A stretch of DNA of 64,000 bases from Acidobacteriota bacterium (GCA_021813745.1 JAKAJO010000134.1:62001-126000), one strand, 5' to 3'; shown: positions 52,081 through 61,926, counted from the first letter of the stretch. Notes: generated from the sequence alone by a model not told the origin. Made by a program: numbers and translations.

Positions 52081-55000
52081 TTATGAATGCTCGGTGATGG
52101 CTTCTGTTGCTTTGCTCATCGTCGCCGTGCGTTCGAGCTTATCCCAGTTGAAGGGCTTGCCGTCGATGGCACGTTTGAGGGTTTTGAAGAGCACGATCGA
52201 GAAGACCTGCCGGTAGGCAAAGCGCTGCAGCCAGATATGGAAGAGCAGCCAGCCATCGCCTTTGTTTGCCGGGTGACGACGCTCCAGACTGAAGGCGACC
52301 GTCGACGTGACGAAGTCGATGAGCAGGAAGGCGAGGAAGTAGGCCACCAGTTTTTGCAGGCTGGCAATGGACGCGGCCTCCGGATGGTAGTGGCGGTCGA
52401 TGAAGTAGTTCACCGTGCTGTAGGCGAACATCAGGTCAATGAAGGGCGAGACCAGCGGCAGCAGCATCTGGAAGATGAGGATATTGGGCAGGGCAAAGAG
52501 GCCCATTGCCTTGTTGCGCACAAAGGCCAGGCGATGCTTCCAGACTGACTGGAGAATGCCAAACGACCAGCGGAATCGCTGACGCATGAGCCCCTTGGCG
52601 TCAATGGGAGCCTCGGTGAAAGCAAGAGCGCGATCCTCGTAGACGACCTTGTACTTCTGCTCGAGGAGATTCATCGTCAGGTCGGCATCCTCGGCCACGG
52701 TGTTCAGGGGATAGCCGCCAGCCGCTTTGACGGCCGCAGTGCGCCAGGCACCGATTGCGCCGGGGACGACCGTGACAACGTGGAAGAGGTCAAGGGCGCG
52801 GCGCTCGAAGTTCTGGCTCGTGATGTATTCCAGGGCTTGCCAGCGCGTCCACAGATTCACACGATTGCCGACCTTGGCATTGCCGGCGACCGCGCCGATC
52901 TGGGGATCTTCAAAATGCGGAAGGAGCTTGGAGATTGCGTCGGAGGCGATTACCGTGTCTGCATCGATGCCGACATAGAACTCCTCGTCAAGCTGTTCGA
53001 TGGCAAAGTTAAGGGCGGCCGCTTTGCCTCCGTTGGCCTTGGAGAGAACTGTGACGCGTCCGGCGGCAATCTCTTGGGCGTAGGCTTCGCGCGCCACATC
53101 GAAGGTGCGATCGCTTGAGCCGTCGTCGATTACGATGACGCGCAGGTTGTCGTAATCCGAGTGCAGCACCGAGCGAATGGTGCGCACGATGACCTTCTCT
53201 TCGTTGTAGGCGGGCACCAGAACGGCGATACGCGGATGAAAGCCGGGGGAGGCCTGGCGATGCGGCCGGCGCAGGCGGTCAATCACGGCGAAGAGGCCGA
53301 CGAGGATCAGGCGCGCGCTCATCAGGACATCGCCCACGAAGAAGACCAGCACGATGAAGTGACCAATCAGCGCAAGCGTCGTGAACGCGATGGAATCGGG
53401 AATGGAACGCAGGTATTGGCGGAAGGTGAGCCGGGGCATGACCTCGGCCGTCGTCTTGCCCATCAGCGCAGAGACGGGAACGACTTTGTAGCCATGCGCG
53501 CGCAGGGTGTCGATGAGCACAGGCAGAGCGGCGACCGTGGCGGAGCGGTTTCCGCCGCCGTCATGAAGCAGAATGACGGAGCCGCGGAACTGGGGCTTGG
53601 ACTTCATGACGTTGAGCTGCGACAGAACCGCATTGCAGATATCTGCGGGGGTCTTGTGGACACGCTCATCCCAGTCATTGGTGTCGATCTTGTTGCCGAT
53701 GATGATGAGCCCATCCTTCTGCACCTCGACAATTGGCTTGGCCTGGTCGTCGGTGTCAGGCTCCTCGTCAATGTCGTAGGGTGGGCGGAAGTAGAGCGGC
53801 TGCACGCCGAGCTTGCTGGCAAAGAGCCGCTCGGTCAATTTGACTTCGAGCTCGAGCTGGTTGCGCGAGATCTCGCTGATGTCCGGGTGACTATAGGTAT
53901 GATTGCCGATCTCGTTGCCTTCGCGGGCGGCCCGCTGCATGATGCCTACATTCTGCAGCGCCTGCTCCCCGATCATCATGAAGGTGGCTGTGGCATGCTT
54001 CTGCTTGAGGACGTCGAGAATCTGCGGGGTCCATCGAGGGTCGGGCCCATCGTCAAAGCTCAGCGCCACCTCGTTGGGGTGGTACCCGTAGTAATGGACG
54101 GTATAGGTTTGCGGATACACGTCCATGTGCTCATCCAGGATGAGCTTTTTGGTCGGGTCGGGCTCGCTGGTATCCACCTCGACGGTGCGTTTCCCCGCCT
54201 GGGGCAGGCCGGTTACCCGGAGGATGTCGCCCTCGCCCTCATTGTCGACGTCGTGGCCGGGAGGCACCGATGCGAGGGCTTGCAGCGCGGTGGACTCACT
54301 GGGGCGATCCCAGATTCTCCAGAGTGAACGGTCTTCCGACCCGAGCCGCCACAGGGCGAAGGTCTGCAATCCAAGCTCGCGGGCGGCGCGCATCTCATTC
54401 AGTACGGTGACTCCATCGAGGAACCAGACGACGTGGCGCTGGTTGGCGTCTTCATCGATGTACTCAAAGTGGGGATTGAGAGAGTTTTCATCGAGGTCAA
54501 GATCCGCGTCCGCGTCTGCCGCCCGCTGCCAGGCATCCGATACAGAAAGATCCTCGGTATCGACCACCTGTGCCGGAGGCGGCTTGCGGTGATGAGGACG
54601 GCGGGACGGAGGAATGGACATCGTCCAGTCATACCCGTAGCTGCCCAGAGCGCAGAGAATCTTTTGCTTTGGCACCACTTTGAGAGCCCGGCGCAGGTTC
54701 GCGATGAACCAGTCCTGACTCGCGATGGGACCGGGATTGCTCTCCACCTCGTGCTGGTCGTAGTTCATCAGCACGATACCGTCGGAGTTGGAGGCGATGG
54801 ACTTCAGGTCCGCATCCGGCGTGGAGGCCGCCACGTTGACATAGAGGCGGAGATTGCGCGGGTGCAGATCGCTGTACAGCTCATGGATAAAGGCGAGATA
54901 GCCGGACGTGTCCTGCTCGGGCAGGCTCTCAAAGTCGAGCGAGATGCCGTGATAGGCCGGCAGAGCTGTGAGCATACGGACGATCTGCTGACGCAACGTC

Positions 55001-55614
55001 ACGCGCTTGTCGGGATCCATGAGCATGTCGCCGACGGCCGCGTCCCAGCTTTGCGTGCGCAGGTTGTAATTGTTGATGTGAGGAAAGATTTCGGTGGATT
55101 CACGCGCTTCGCTGATGACACGCTTGACCTTGTTCAGTTCGTCCGGGTCATGGACGGTACCACCGGAAACGACCGGGTAGAGGCGAACGTCGTCGCTGCT
55201 GGCGGCAATGAGGACGGGGTCGCCGTTGTTGACATGGAGCCACTGGGGGAAGAGCATGTCCAGTTGGTGCACGTGCTCTTTCAAGGAGGAGTAGCTGGCC
55301 GCGTCGTCGGGCGCGTAGTAGGCTGCGCGCAAGCCCTCACCCGTGTTGAAGGGGATCTGAGAGGCGAGTCGATTGGTCTTGCGGCGAGCCGGCCGCGCGT
55401 GGGGTGCGTGCAGAGCAGGAGCGCGGTCGTTGAGCGGCCTGTAGTTGTGGCGCGGCGAGGGGAGCAGCAGCTCCGGCAATGGCGCCGAGCGAAGCACATT
55501 GAGGATAAAGATTGCCAGGACGAGCGTGGTGCCAATGGCGATGAAATCGAGAATGCGGCGCAGACGCTTCCAGCGCTTCCTCCCGGGATCAAAAAAAATC
55601 TGCTTCTCAGCCAT
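52081..55614 (-). CDS. GH18-like / polysaccharide deacetylase / family 2 glycosyltransferase fusion
   Basis: A 1177-residue membrane protein. A membrane helix at 22-40 is followed by a GH18-like domain (about 95-450) with HGISLDFES (222-230) and Glu229; two Asp of the usual DGxDxDxE are replaced. Then a CE4/NodB deacetylase (about 510-720) with SFDDGPD (Asp521, Asp522) and HTYSH (His572, His576). A membrane segment near 745-775 leads to a GT2 synthase (about 795-1110): VLVPAYNEE, VIDDGSSD, DAD, EDADLT and QRFRW (1012-1016), plus C-terminal helices. The three activities would polymerise, deacetylate and trim a GlcNAc-type polymer in one chain; that product is inferred from the domains. Confidence 0.9.
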   Translation of the reverse strand: MAEKQIFFDPGRKRWKRLRRILDFIAIGTTLVLAIFILNVLRSAPLPELLLPSPRHNYRPLNDRAPALHAPHARPARRKTNRLASQIPFNTGEGLRAAYYAPDDAASYSSLKEHVHQLDMLFPQWLHVNNGDPVLIAASSDDVRLYPVVSGGTVHDPDELNKVKRVISEARESTEIFPHINNYNLRTQSWDAAVGDMLMDPDKRVTLRQQIVRMLTALPAYHGISLDFESLPEQDTSGYLAFIHELYSDLHPRNLRLYVNVAASTPDADLKSIASNSDGIVLMNYDQHEVESNPGPIASQDWFIANLRRALKVVPKQKILCALGSYGYDWTMSIPPSRRPHHRKPPPAQVVDTEDLSVSDAWQRAADADADLDLDENSLNPHFEYIDEDANQRHVVWFLDGVTVLNEMRAARELGLQTFALWRLGSEDRSLWRIWDRPSESTALQALASVPPGHDVDNEGEGDILRVTGLPQAGKRTVEVDTSEPDPTKKLILDEHMDVYPQTYTVHYYGYHPNEVALSFDDGPDPRWTPQILDVLKQKHATATFMMIGEQALQNVGIMQRAAREGNEIGNHTYSHPDISEISRNQLELEVKLTERLFASKLGVQPLYFRPPYDIDEEPDTDDQAKPIVEVQKDGLIIIGNKIDTNDWDERVHKTPADICNAVLSQLNVMKSKPQFRGSVILLHDGGGNRSATVAALPVLIDTLRAHGYKVVPVSALMGKTTAEVMPRLTFRQYLRSIPDSIAFTTLALIGHFIVLVFFVGDVLMSARLILVGLFAVIDRLRRPHRQASPGFHPRIAVLVPAYNEEKVIVRTIRSVLHSDYDNLRVIVIDDGSSDRTFDVAREAYAQEIAAGRVTVLSKANGGKAAALNFAIEQLDEEFYVGIDADTVIASDAISKLLPHFEDPQIGAVAGNAKVGNRVNLWTRWQALEYITSQNFERRALDLFHVVTVVPGAIGAWRTAAVKAAGGYPLNTVAEDADLTMNLLEQKYKVVYEDRALAFTEAPIDAKGLMRQRFRWSFGILQSVWKHRLAFVRNKAMGLFALPNILIFQMLLPLVSPFIDLMFAYSTVNYFIDRHYHPEAASIASLQKLVAYFLAFLLIDFVTSTVAFSLERRHPANKGDGWLLFHIWLQRFAYRQVFSIVLFKTLKRAIDGKPFNWDKLERTATMSKATEAITEHS

Positions 55615-55793
55615 CCACCAACTCGCTTTCGGGGCTTTTATTGAGTGTATCGCGCCCTGGGTAAGGGGATGGTAAGTGTTTTATTTTGAATCAAATATGT
55701 CGCGAACTTAAGGCCGCGTATGGCGTGCGTCCAAGGCAAGTGGAGCAACAAATAGCCACCCGGTGGCGACCGGCACGATACAGTACGAATCGT

Positions 55794-57221
55794 ATGAAAG
55801 CTGAACCGCTTCGTCAATCGCAGCTCGAGGATCCGGGGCCATGGCGCAGGCTGGACTGGCTGCATGCTGTTCTGGCGATGGCGGCCGGTGGACTGCTGCG
55901 CGCGTGGATGCTCCAGCGCTACTTCCAGGTCAGCGAGGACTCGCTTCTTTATGGTGAGATGGCGCGGAATCTGCTCGAGCATGGCCGCTACGCACTGACT
56001 GCGGCCGGGGGAGCTCTACAACCCACGTTGATCCGCCTGCCGGGATACCCCTTGCTGCTGGCCGTGTGTTTCCGGCTCTTCGGGATGGAGCAGTACGGCG
56101 CCGTGGCCAAGGTGCAAATTGTGCTGGACCTGCTGGGATGCCTGTTGCTGGCGGATGTGGCGCGCCGGGTTGCGCCGCTGGGCATAGCGAAATGGGCGGG
56201 CCGGCTGACGCTGTGGCTGGCGGCGCTCTGTCCATTTACCGCAGTCTATGCCGCACAGCCGCTGACTGAAGCTCCGACGCTGTTCACAATTGCCCTGGCT
56301 TTGTGGGCGGCGGCGCGTTTTCAAATGCGGCCGGGTTGGGCTCCGGCCCTATACTTTAGTTTTGCGGTGAGCGTTGCCGCACTGCTGCGGCCGGATGGTG
56401 CTTTGGTCGCGGTGGCAATGGCTCCGGCGCTGATCTTTGGGGGGCGTGTTGCGGTGAGGCAACGCGCGAAGATGGCGGCGGTGTGCCTGCTGCTGATTGC
56501 GACACCATTTGCGGTGTGGGCCGTGCGCAACTGGAAGGTGTTCCACGTGGTGCAGCCGCTGGCGCCACGCTCGGCGACAGATCCGGGCAACCCGGTCTAT
56601 CCGGGCTGGGAAGACTGGGTGGGCACATGGACTCTGGATTTTGTCAGCACCTATGACGTGTACTGGAACGTGCCGGGTGACCGACTGGATGTGGGCCTGC
56701 TGCCAGCCAGGGCGTTTGATTCTCCGGCGCAACGCGCTGAGACAGCGAAGCTGGCCGACGAATATAACCGCAATGGCTACAATCTGACGGCGGCGATGGA
56801 CGCAGGATGGGCGCGGCTGGCCGCGGAGCGGAGGGCGGCTCATCCTTGGCGGACCAGTCTGTGGTTGCCGCTCGGACGCATGCTGGATATGTGGCTGCGT
56901 CCGCGGGTGGAAGTGCTGCCCATTGATCTGGACTGGTGGGTGTACGCGCACCACCACGTGGAGACAGAAATCAGCTGGCTCTACGTGGCACTGAATGCAG
57001 GGTATTTATTGCTTGGCGTGCTGGGACTGTGGCTTCGGCCGCGACTATGGGCTTGCATGCTGGCCTATTTCGTGCTGCGGAGTGCGCTTCTGCTGACGGT
57101 GCATGCACCGGAGGCGCGGTATACGCTGGAGTGCTTTCCGATGCTGTTTGTGCTGGACGGGGTGGCGCTGGCTGCCGCCGTGCAGAGAGTGAGCGCGCGG
57201 CGGGCGCGCCTCACCGGGTGA
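55794..57221 (+). CDS. GT-C-type multi-pass membrane glycosyltransferase-like protein
   Basis: A 475-residue integral membrane protein with about ten helices. The first loop after helix 1 contains VSEDSLLYGEMARNLLEHGRYALT, with an acidic pair of the kind conserved in PMT/ArnT (GT39/GT83)-like enzymes, which move sugars from lipid carriers. LRLPGYPLLLAVCFRLFG and PLTEAPTLFTIALALW are also typical. A periplasmic loop follows (about 255-360). The substrate is unknown. I chose ATG 55794; upstream in-frame codons lack an SD. It is divergent from the polysaccharide fusion, suggesting a shared envelope-glycan role, and its 3' end overlaps the next gene by 11 bases. Confidence 0.75.
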   Translation: MKAEPLRQSQLEDPGPWRRLDWLHAVLAMAAGGLLRAWMLQRYFQVSEDSLLYGEMARNLLEHGRYALTAAGGALQPTLIRLPGYPLLLAVCFRLFGMEQYGAVAKVQIVLDLLGCLLLADVARRVAPLGIAKWAGRLTLWLAALCPFTAVYAAQPLTEAPTLFTIALALWAAARFQMRPGWAPALYFSFAVSVAALLRPDGALVAVAMAPALIFGGRVAVRQRAKMAAVCLLLIATPFAVWAVRNWKVFHVVQPLAPRSATDPGNPVYPGWEDWVGTWTLDFVSTYDVYWNVPGDRLDVGLLPARAFDSPAQRAETAKLADEYNRNGYNLTAAMDAGWARLAAERRAAHPWRTSLWLPLGRMLDMWLRPRVEVLPIDLDWWVYAHHHVETEISWLYVALNAGYLLLGVLGLWLRPRLWACMLAYFVLRSALLLTVHAPEARYTLECFPMLFVLDGVALAAAVQRVSARRARLTG

Positions 57222-57903
57222 TGTACTGGGTTTTGCTATCGGTCTTGAATTTGAAAGCGTCCCCTGGCAGCGCCTGATTGACGCGAATATTGGTGTAGTG
57301 GCAGAGGCGGCTCTGGCCCTGTCCCTCGTCGAAATTCTGCTGGACGCTGACGCCGTGCTGGGTGTCGAGCCAGAGGGTGACTTTGGGCAGATTCCTGCGA
57401 ATCTCAGGGTCTTTGGGAACCAGTTCGAGCTTGTCGGTGCTGATGCCGTCGATGGTCTCTTTGCCCAGGTATTTCATGTTCCATTTTGCTTCCAGGTCCT
57501 TGCCGCTGGCGCCGAAGCCGAGCATAAACCACTGCTGATACTGGCCAAGTTTGGTGAGGGTGGTGACCTGGTCCGGCAACGCCTCATAGAGGCGGACGAT
57601 TCCGCCGGCGAGCGTCACGACCTTGGGCACGGGGCGGCCATTCACTTCCTGGATATGTACGCCCATCTGGAAGTTGTTGCCTGCGCGTTCGTAGTAGACG
57701 ACGCCCTTCTGCACATCTTTGTCGGGAATCGGGTCAGTCTGAATGGAGTCAAACTCAAAGTCGGCGGTGGTGGTGTGGAAACGGGCCGCAGCGGCATCGA
57801 GTTGACGGAGCACAGATTGCAGGTCATCGGCGCGAACGGAGCGCGTTGCGGCAAAACCGAGCGCGGCAACCGCGATCAAAACATAGGATTTCTTGAGCTT
57901 CAT
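57211..57903 (-). CDS. LolA-like periplasmic protein
   Basis: A 230-residue exported protein: signal peptide KKSYVLIAVAALGFAATRSVRA. The mature part resembles the LolA/LolB-type half-barrel of outer-membrane lipoprotein carriers (LRQLDAAAARFHTTTADFEFD, GNNFQMGVHIQEVNGRPVPKVVTLAGGIVRLYEA, TDKLELVPKDPEIRRNLPKVTLWLDTQHGVSVQQNFDEG). It is close to the 'outer membrane lipoprotein-sorting protein' group; the cargo is unknown. Its end overlaps the end of the convergent GT-C gene by 11 bases, which is rare for unlinked genes. Confidence 0.75.
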   Translation of the reverse strand: MKLKKSYVLIAVAALGFAATRSVRADDLQSVLRQLDAAAARFHTTTADFEFDSIQTDPIPDKDVQKGVVYYERAGNNFQMGVHIQEVNGRPVPKVVTLAGGIVRLYEALPDQVTTLTKLGQYQQWFMLGFGASGKDLEAKWNMKYLGKETIDGISTDKLELVPKDPEIRRNLPKVTLWLDTQHGVSVQQNFDEGQGQSRLCHYTNIRVNQALPGDAFKFKTDSKTQYITR

Positions 57904-57961
57904 GGACTTCCTGTTCTAACGATTGGATGCGCGGGCGTGCCGGAAAGAGCCAAAGCAATCG

Positions 57962-58333
57962 CTAGCGGCGTGCCCAGATCTTCCAGACGAGGCTTCCATC
58001 CCGGTCGCGAGTGGTCTCCCAGTGCTCAACAGCGACGGCATCGCCGGTCACGGGTTCGATGGCGTGACGCAGGGTTGCTCTCACTTCGGAAGTGGTTGCA
58101 CCGGGCGCGATTTGCACGTCTTCGGCCAGTACGGAGACGATGACGCCATGCCCGCCATCGCCGACGACCTGGATAGGGTGGCGTGGACCGGCTGCACGCG
58201 ATGGCTTGTCGCCATAGTCCCAGAGGTGCGGCGTGACGAAGATGAAGAGAAGAATGAGAGTCACCATCACGTCATAGTGGAAGCTGCCGCGCGGGTAGGT
58301 CCAGTAGAAATAGCTTTTGAGAATGCGGTTCAT
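57962..58333 (-). CDS. Small membrane protein of unknown function
   Basis: A 123-residue protein: a basic-aromatic start (MNRILKSYFYWTYPRGSFHYDV), one membrane helix (about 22-40, VMVTLILLFIFVTPHLW), then a soluble part with PGATTSEVRATLRHAIEPVTGDAVAVEHWETTRDRDGSLVWKIWARR. No family recognised. It lies six bases after the serS stop on the same strand, so it is probably co-transcribed with serS and then with the LolA-like gene. Confidence 0.65.
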   Translation of the reverse strand: MNRILKSYFYWTYPRGSFHYDVMVTLILLFIFVTPHLWDYGDKPSRAAGPRHPIQVVGDGGHGVIVSVLAEDVQIAPGATTSEVRATLRHAIEPVTGDAVAVEHWETTRDRDGSLVWKIWARR

Positions 58334-58339
58334 ACTGCG

Positions 58340-59683
58340 TTACTTTGTGATCCTTTCGAGGCCGCCCATGTAGGGACGGAGCGCCTCGGGAATGACAACA
58401 GAGCCGTCAGCCTGCTGGTAGTTCTCAAGAATCGCCAGCCAGGTGCGGCCCACGGCGAGCCCGCTGCCGTTGAGCGTGTGAACAAATTCAACCTTGCCCT
58501 TGGGGCCCTGGCCGGAGGCGCGGAAGCGGATGTTCGCGCGGCGGGCCTGGAAGGAATCGAAATTGGAGCAGGACGAGATCTCGCGATAGAGCTGCTGGCC
58601 GGGCAGCCAGACTTCGAGATCAAATGTCTTGGCCGAGGAGAAACCCGTGTCGCCGGTGCACAGCAAGACTCGGCGATACGGTAAGCCCAGAGCCTCCAGA
58701 ATCTCTTCGGCATCGCGGGTGAGCTTTTCGTGCTCGGCGTCGGAGTCTTCGGGACGGGTGAACTTAACCAGCTCGACCTTCTGAAATTGATGCTGGCGGA
58801 TGATGCCGCGCGTGTCCTTGCCGGCGGCTCCAGCCTCGGCGCGGAAACAGGGCGTGTAGGCCGTGAGGCAGATGGGAAGGCGGTCCTCGTCAAGAATCTC
58901 GTCGCGATAGAGATTGGTGACGGGCACCTCGGCGGTGGGAATGAGCCAGTGGTCTGCGTCTTTGAACTCGCCGCGCGTGACGGCATCGGCATCGGCGTCG
59001 GAGCAGCGGAAAAGATCTTCGGCAAACTTGGGCAACTGGCCGGTGCCGAAGAGCGATTTTGAGTTGACCATGAAGGGCGGCAGGACTTCGGTGTAGCCGT
59101 GGCCTCCATCGGAAACAGGCCGCGTGTGCCGGTCGAGCATGAAGCTGATGAGAGCGCGTTCGAGCCGCGCGCCGGCTCCCATGTAGACGGCGAAGCGCGC
59201 GCCGCTGAGCTTGGCGGCGCGTTCGAGGTCGAGGATGCCGAGAGCTTCGCCGATTTCCCAGTGGGGTTTGGGCTCAAAGTCAAAGGAGCGCTTTTCACCC
59301 CAGGTCTTGACGACGGGGTTGTCGGCCTCGGATGCGCCGATGGGCACCTCATCGCGGGTGAGGTTGGGAATACTGGAGAGCGCGAAGCGCATCTGCTCAT
59401 CGAGCGAAGAGGCGAGCTTGTCGAGTTCGTCGAGGCGGTCCTTCAGCGCGCGGGTTTCATCCATCAGAGCGGTAGCGTCTTTGCCGGCTTTCTTAAGCGC
59501 GCCGACCTGCTGCGAAAGCTCATTGCGGCGGGCCTTGAGCTGCTCAGATTGCGTGATGGCCTCGCGGCGCTTCTGGTCAAGGGAGCGGAAATTGCCGAGG
59601 AGAGTGGCCGGGTCTGCGCTGCGCGCGCGCAGTTTGGCTTCCACGAGGGGCAGATTTGCCCGGACAAAGTTCAAATCGAGCAT
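58340..59683 (-). CDS. serS: Seryl-tRNA synthetase
   Basis: A 447-residue class II synthetase charging tRNA-Ser with serine. The N-terminal long coiled coil is about 25-110 ([26 protein letters not shown]...), followed by the catalytic core: motif 2 [71 protein letters not shown] and motif 3 [38 protein letters not shown]. All are intact and full length. It starts at the ATG read from 59683. Confidence 0.97.
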   Translation of the reverse strand: MLDLNFVRANLPLVEAKLRARSADPATLLGNFRSLDQKRREAITQSEQLKARRNELSQQVGALKKAGKDATALMDETRALKDRLDELDKLASSLDEQMRFALSSIPNLTRDEVPIGASEADNPVVKTWGEKRSFDFEPKPHWEIGEALGILDLERAAKLSGARFAVYMGAGARLERALISFMLDRHTRPVSDGGHGYTEVLPPFMVNSKSLFGTGQLPKFAEDLFRCSDADADAVTRGEFKDADHWLIPTAEVPVTNLYRDEILDEDRLPICLTAYTPCFRAEAGAAGKDTRGIIRQHQFQKVELVKFTRPEDSDAEHEKLTRDAEEILEALGLPYRRVLLCTGDTGFSSAKTFDLEVWLPGQQLYREISSCSNFDSFQARRANIRFRASGQGPKGKVEFVHTLNGSGLAVGRTWLAILENYQQADGSVVIPEALRPYMGGLERITK

Positions 59684-59833
59684 GCTCCTCTATCTTATCG
59701 CGGCAATGGGCGCGGGGATGGAGCGGGGGCCGTCACGGGACGCTCTGCGGGGAGGACGGTTCCGGCGAGGGCGTCACCGGCCGCGGTTTGCTCGCATGAC
59801 TGGAGCCGCGTCCATGGCGGCGGGTCCAGTCGC

Positions 59834-60307
59834 CTATCGCAGGCTTGCCGTCTGCGCGGCGGCAGGCAGGGACTGTGCCCAACTGCAGAAGGCGTCCACC
59901 TGCTCCGGCTGCGGAGTGGAACCTGGATGCAGAGGGCGGTAGTACCAGAGCGGCATCTTGGCATCCCGCATCATCTGGCAGGCGCTGAGCAGGCGAATGC
60001 GGGCCATCTCCGGGCTGAGGTTGTTCCAGCTGGAGAAATCGAGACGGGCGCGGGCACGGCGAATATCTTTCTGAAGGAGGTGCGATGTGGGCCAGACATG
60101 GCCATACCAGGGGAGCTTGGCTTGTGCCGCGTGGCAGTTGTAGCAGGACTGATGCAGCGTGTCGCTGACTTGCTGGCTGGGATGCATGGTTGCATCGAAG
60201 CTGGCCGCTGCGTGGACCTTCGGCAAATCAAAGTTGGGGCGGCGTGCCTGCATCACGAGAACAAAGACAACGAGGAGCGCACCGGTAATCCAAAGGATGC
60301 GACGCAT
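59834..60307 (-). CDS. Membrane-anchored haem-binding domain protein
   Basis: A 157-residue protein with an N-terminal helix (ILWITGALLVVFVLVM) and one c-type haem motif, SCYNCHA (CxxCH). The following LPWYGHVWPTSHLLQKDIRRARARLDFSSW and DAKMPLWYYRPLHPGSTPQPEQVDAFCSWAQ are the hallmarks of the 'haem-binding domain' family (PF14376-like). It is probably anchored with the haem in the periplasm. Its start codon is two bases after the stop of the di-haem peroxidase gene, so the two are co-translated and probably partners in electron flow. Confidence 0.9.
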   Translation of the reverse strand: MRRILWITGALLVVFVLVMQARRPNFDLPKVHAAASFDATMHPSQQVSDTLHQSCYNCHAAQAKLPWYGHVWPTSHLLQKDIRRARARLDFSSWNNLSPEMARIRLLSACQMMRDAKMPLWYYRPLHPGSTPQPEQVDAFCSWAQSLPAAAQTASLR

Positions 60308-60309
60308 GG

Positions 60310-61521
60310 CTACTGTCCCTCCTTCGATGTGTTGAGGTCAACGAGCGCGCGCAGTTGCATGGAAGTGTTCCGCGTCAAAGCCATTCTGGCCGGTGGCGCT
60401 TTGGCGGATGGGGGCTGGATGTACTGCTGGGGAATTTCGCCTTTAAGCGATCCCAGGAAAAGGACGATGGAGTGCACGTCGTCTTCAGAGAGGCGGTTGC
60501 CCGCCTGGTAACGCCCCATTAGCCGGACGGCTTCGTCGATGGTCTTTACCTTTCCGTCGTGGAACCACGGGCCGGTTTCGGTGACATTGCGCAGCAGGGG
60601 AACCTTGAAGTAGAGCCGGTCGGCAGGTGCGTGGGTGACCGCCATACGACCCAGGTCAGAGGTCTGGTCGGGCCACTCGTGGGATGCGCCCAGCTTCTGA
60701 TAGGAATTACCGCCGAGCCCTTTGCCCGCGTGGCAGGAGGCACAGCCGGAGCGCAGAAAGACGCGCAGGCCTTCCTTCTCTCCATCCGAGAGGGCGTTCG
60801 TATTGCCCTGCAGATACTTGTCCCAGCGGGCGGGCGTGATGAGGCCGGATTCGAAGGATGCAATTGCGTCCGTCACGTTGTCCATGACGACGGGATCCTT
60901 GACGCCCGGATAGGCTTGCTGGAATTGCTTCTTATAGTCAGGGCTGGCCTGGAGGTAAGCCACTACGGCTTCAGGGCTGGGCATGCCCATCTCCACCGGA
61001 TTCATCATGGGACCGGCAGCCTGCTCGGCGAGCGTGGCGGCACGGCCATCCCAGAACTGCACGAATTGCAGAGCGGCGTTGTAGACCGTGGGCGAGTTGC
61101 GCCCTCCGGGCTTCTTGTCATGGCCGATGGAAACGGACTCGCCGGGGTCGACGCCATACGCCTTGAGCTTGTGGCAGGTGTCACAGGAAACTGAGTTGTT
61201 CACGGAGAGGTGCGTGTCGTAAAAGAGGCGCCGTCCGAGATCCACCCGCATTGCGCTCAGGCCCGTTGGGGGCGCGGGCGCCTGGATTGCGGTAAACATG
61301 AAGAGACTCTCCGGGGCAATGTCGGCGCTGGGCCGCGGGTCAAATGAAACGCGCTGACAGCCGGCGAGTAAGGTCACAGTTGCGGCAAGGGCCGCCACCA
61401 GGCAGGAACACCAGAGGGCAGGTTTCTTCCCGGCCTGAAAGGCACGGCGGAATGCAGCGGGATCGCAGTGAGGGGCCTGGCGTTTCGCGGGTCCGGCGAT
61501 GGGAATCTTCAAGATATTCAT
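60310..61521 (-). CDS. Di-haem cytochrome c peroxidase family lipoprotein
   Basis: A 403-residue exported protein of the CcpA/MauG family. The hydrophobic segment ends in the lipobox LLAGC (Cys55), so it is probably lipid-anchored. Two CxxCH haem motifs are present: SCDTCHKL (Cys113, Cys116, His117) and GCASCHAG (Cys260, Cys263, His264). LGRRLFYDTHLSVNNSVSCDTCH and NSPTVYNAALQFVQFWDGRAATLAEQAAGPM are typical of bacterial peroxidases reducing H2O2 with cytochrome electrons. Some members do other oxidations. I chose ATG 61521 with AGGCGG upstream. The haem-binding gene follows directly. Confidence 0.92.
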   Translation of the reverse strand: MNILKIPIAGPAKRQAPHCDPAAFRRAFQAGKKPALWCSCLVAALAATVTLLAGCQRVSFDPRPSADIAPESLFMFTAIQAPAPPTGLSAMRVDLGRRLFYDTHLSVNNSVSCDTCHKLKAYGVDPGESVSIGHDKKPGGRNSPTVYNAALQFVQFWDGRAATLAEQAAGPMMNPVEMGMPSPEAVVAYLQASPDYKKQFQQAYPGVKDPVVMDNVTDAIASFESGLITPARWDKYLQGNTNALSDGEKEGLRVFLRSGCASCHAGKGLGGNSYQKLGASHEWPDQTSDLGRMAVTHAPADRLYFKVPLLRNVTETGPWFHDGKVKTIDEAVRLMGRYQAGNRLSEDDVHSIVLFLGSLKGEIPQQYIQPPSAKAPPARMALTRNTSMQLRALVDLNTSKEGQ

Positions 61522-61926
61522 AGGCCGCCTTTCCTCTGCCGTGCCCATTCGACCCGCGTCGGCGCGGCGGAAGAGAAAGATGTATCTGCACACGTTGAAG
61601 GATTGTGAGCGGGATGGCAGTGACGAGGGGACCGGAGTGGTGTGATGGAGACCTGTTCGCGGCGGAACTCCACTTCCGGCACTACGAGGGTTGATCAACC
61701 ACTCCTCGGTGCGACCATCCGGGCTGAAGCGACATTGTCACTCCAGCCTCAGATGTGCGGGTCGCTGCCGGTTAGACGCGCGGTTCGGGGAAAGGTGAAG
61801 TTGGCCCAGGCCTTGACGAGCGAGGAACTGAGCGGCGGACAGGCCTCCAGCCGTCCCCGAGGATGCGCGCGCGCGAACAGGCTGTGGGCGGGGTGAGCGG
61901 AGTGGTGAGTGCTCCCATGCGCCGGA
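61522..61926. other. 405-base spacer upstream of the peroxidase gene
   Basis: GC-rich, with no supported gene. It holds the 12-base palindrome at 61689-61700. The peroxidase promoter should be in here; I could not pick a clear -35/-10 pair. No obvious terminator follows the DegP gene, whose stop is at 61927. Confidence 0.35.
61689..61700. promoter_or_regulatory. Perfect palindrome GGTTGATCAACC
   Basis: A 12-base perfect palindrome about 170 bases upstream of the peroxidase start. Possible regulator site. Only one copy was seen, so support is weak. Confidence 0.3.

Noticed and set aside
53161-54327. 388-codon plus-strand frame inside the GH18-CE4-GT2 gene
   Set aside because: Antisense shadow of the deacetylase region; no motifs of its own.
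59099-60511. 470-codon plus-strand frame across serS and the haem genes
   Set aside because: Antisense to serS and two cytochrome genes with intact haem motifs.
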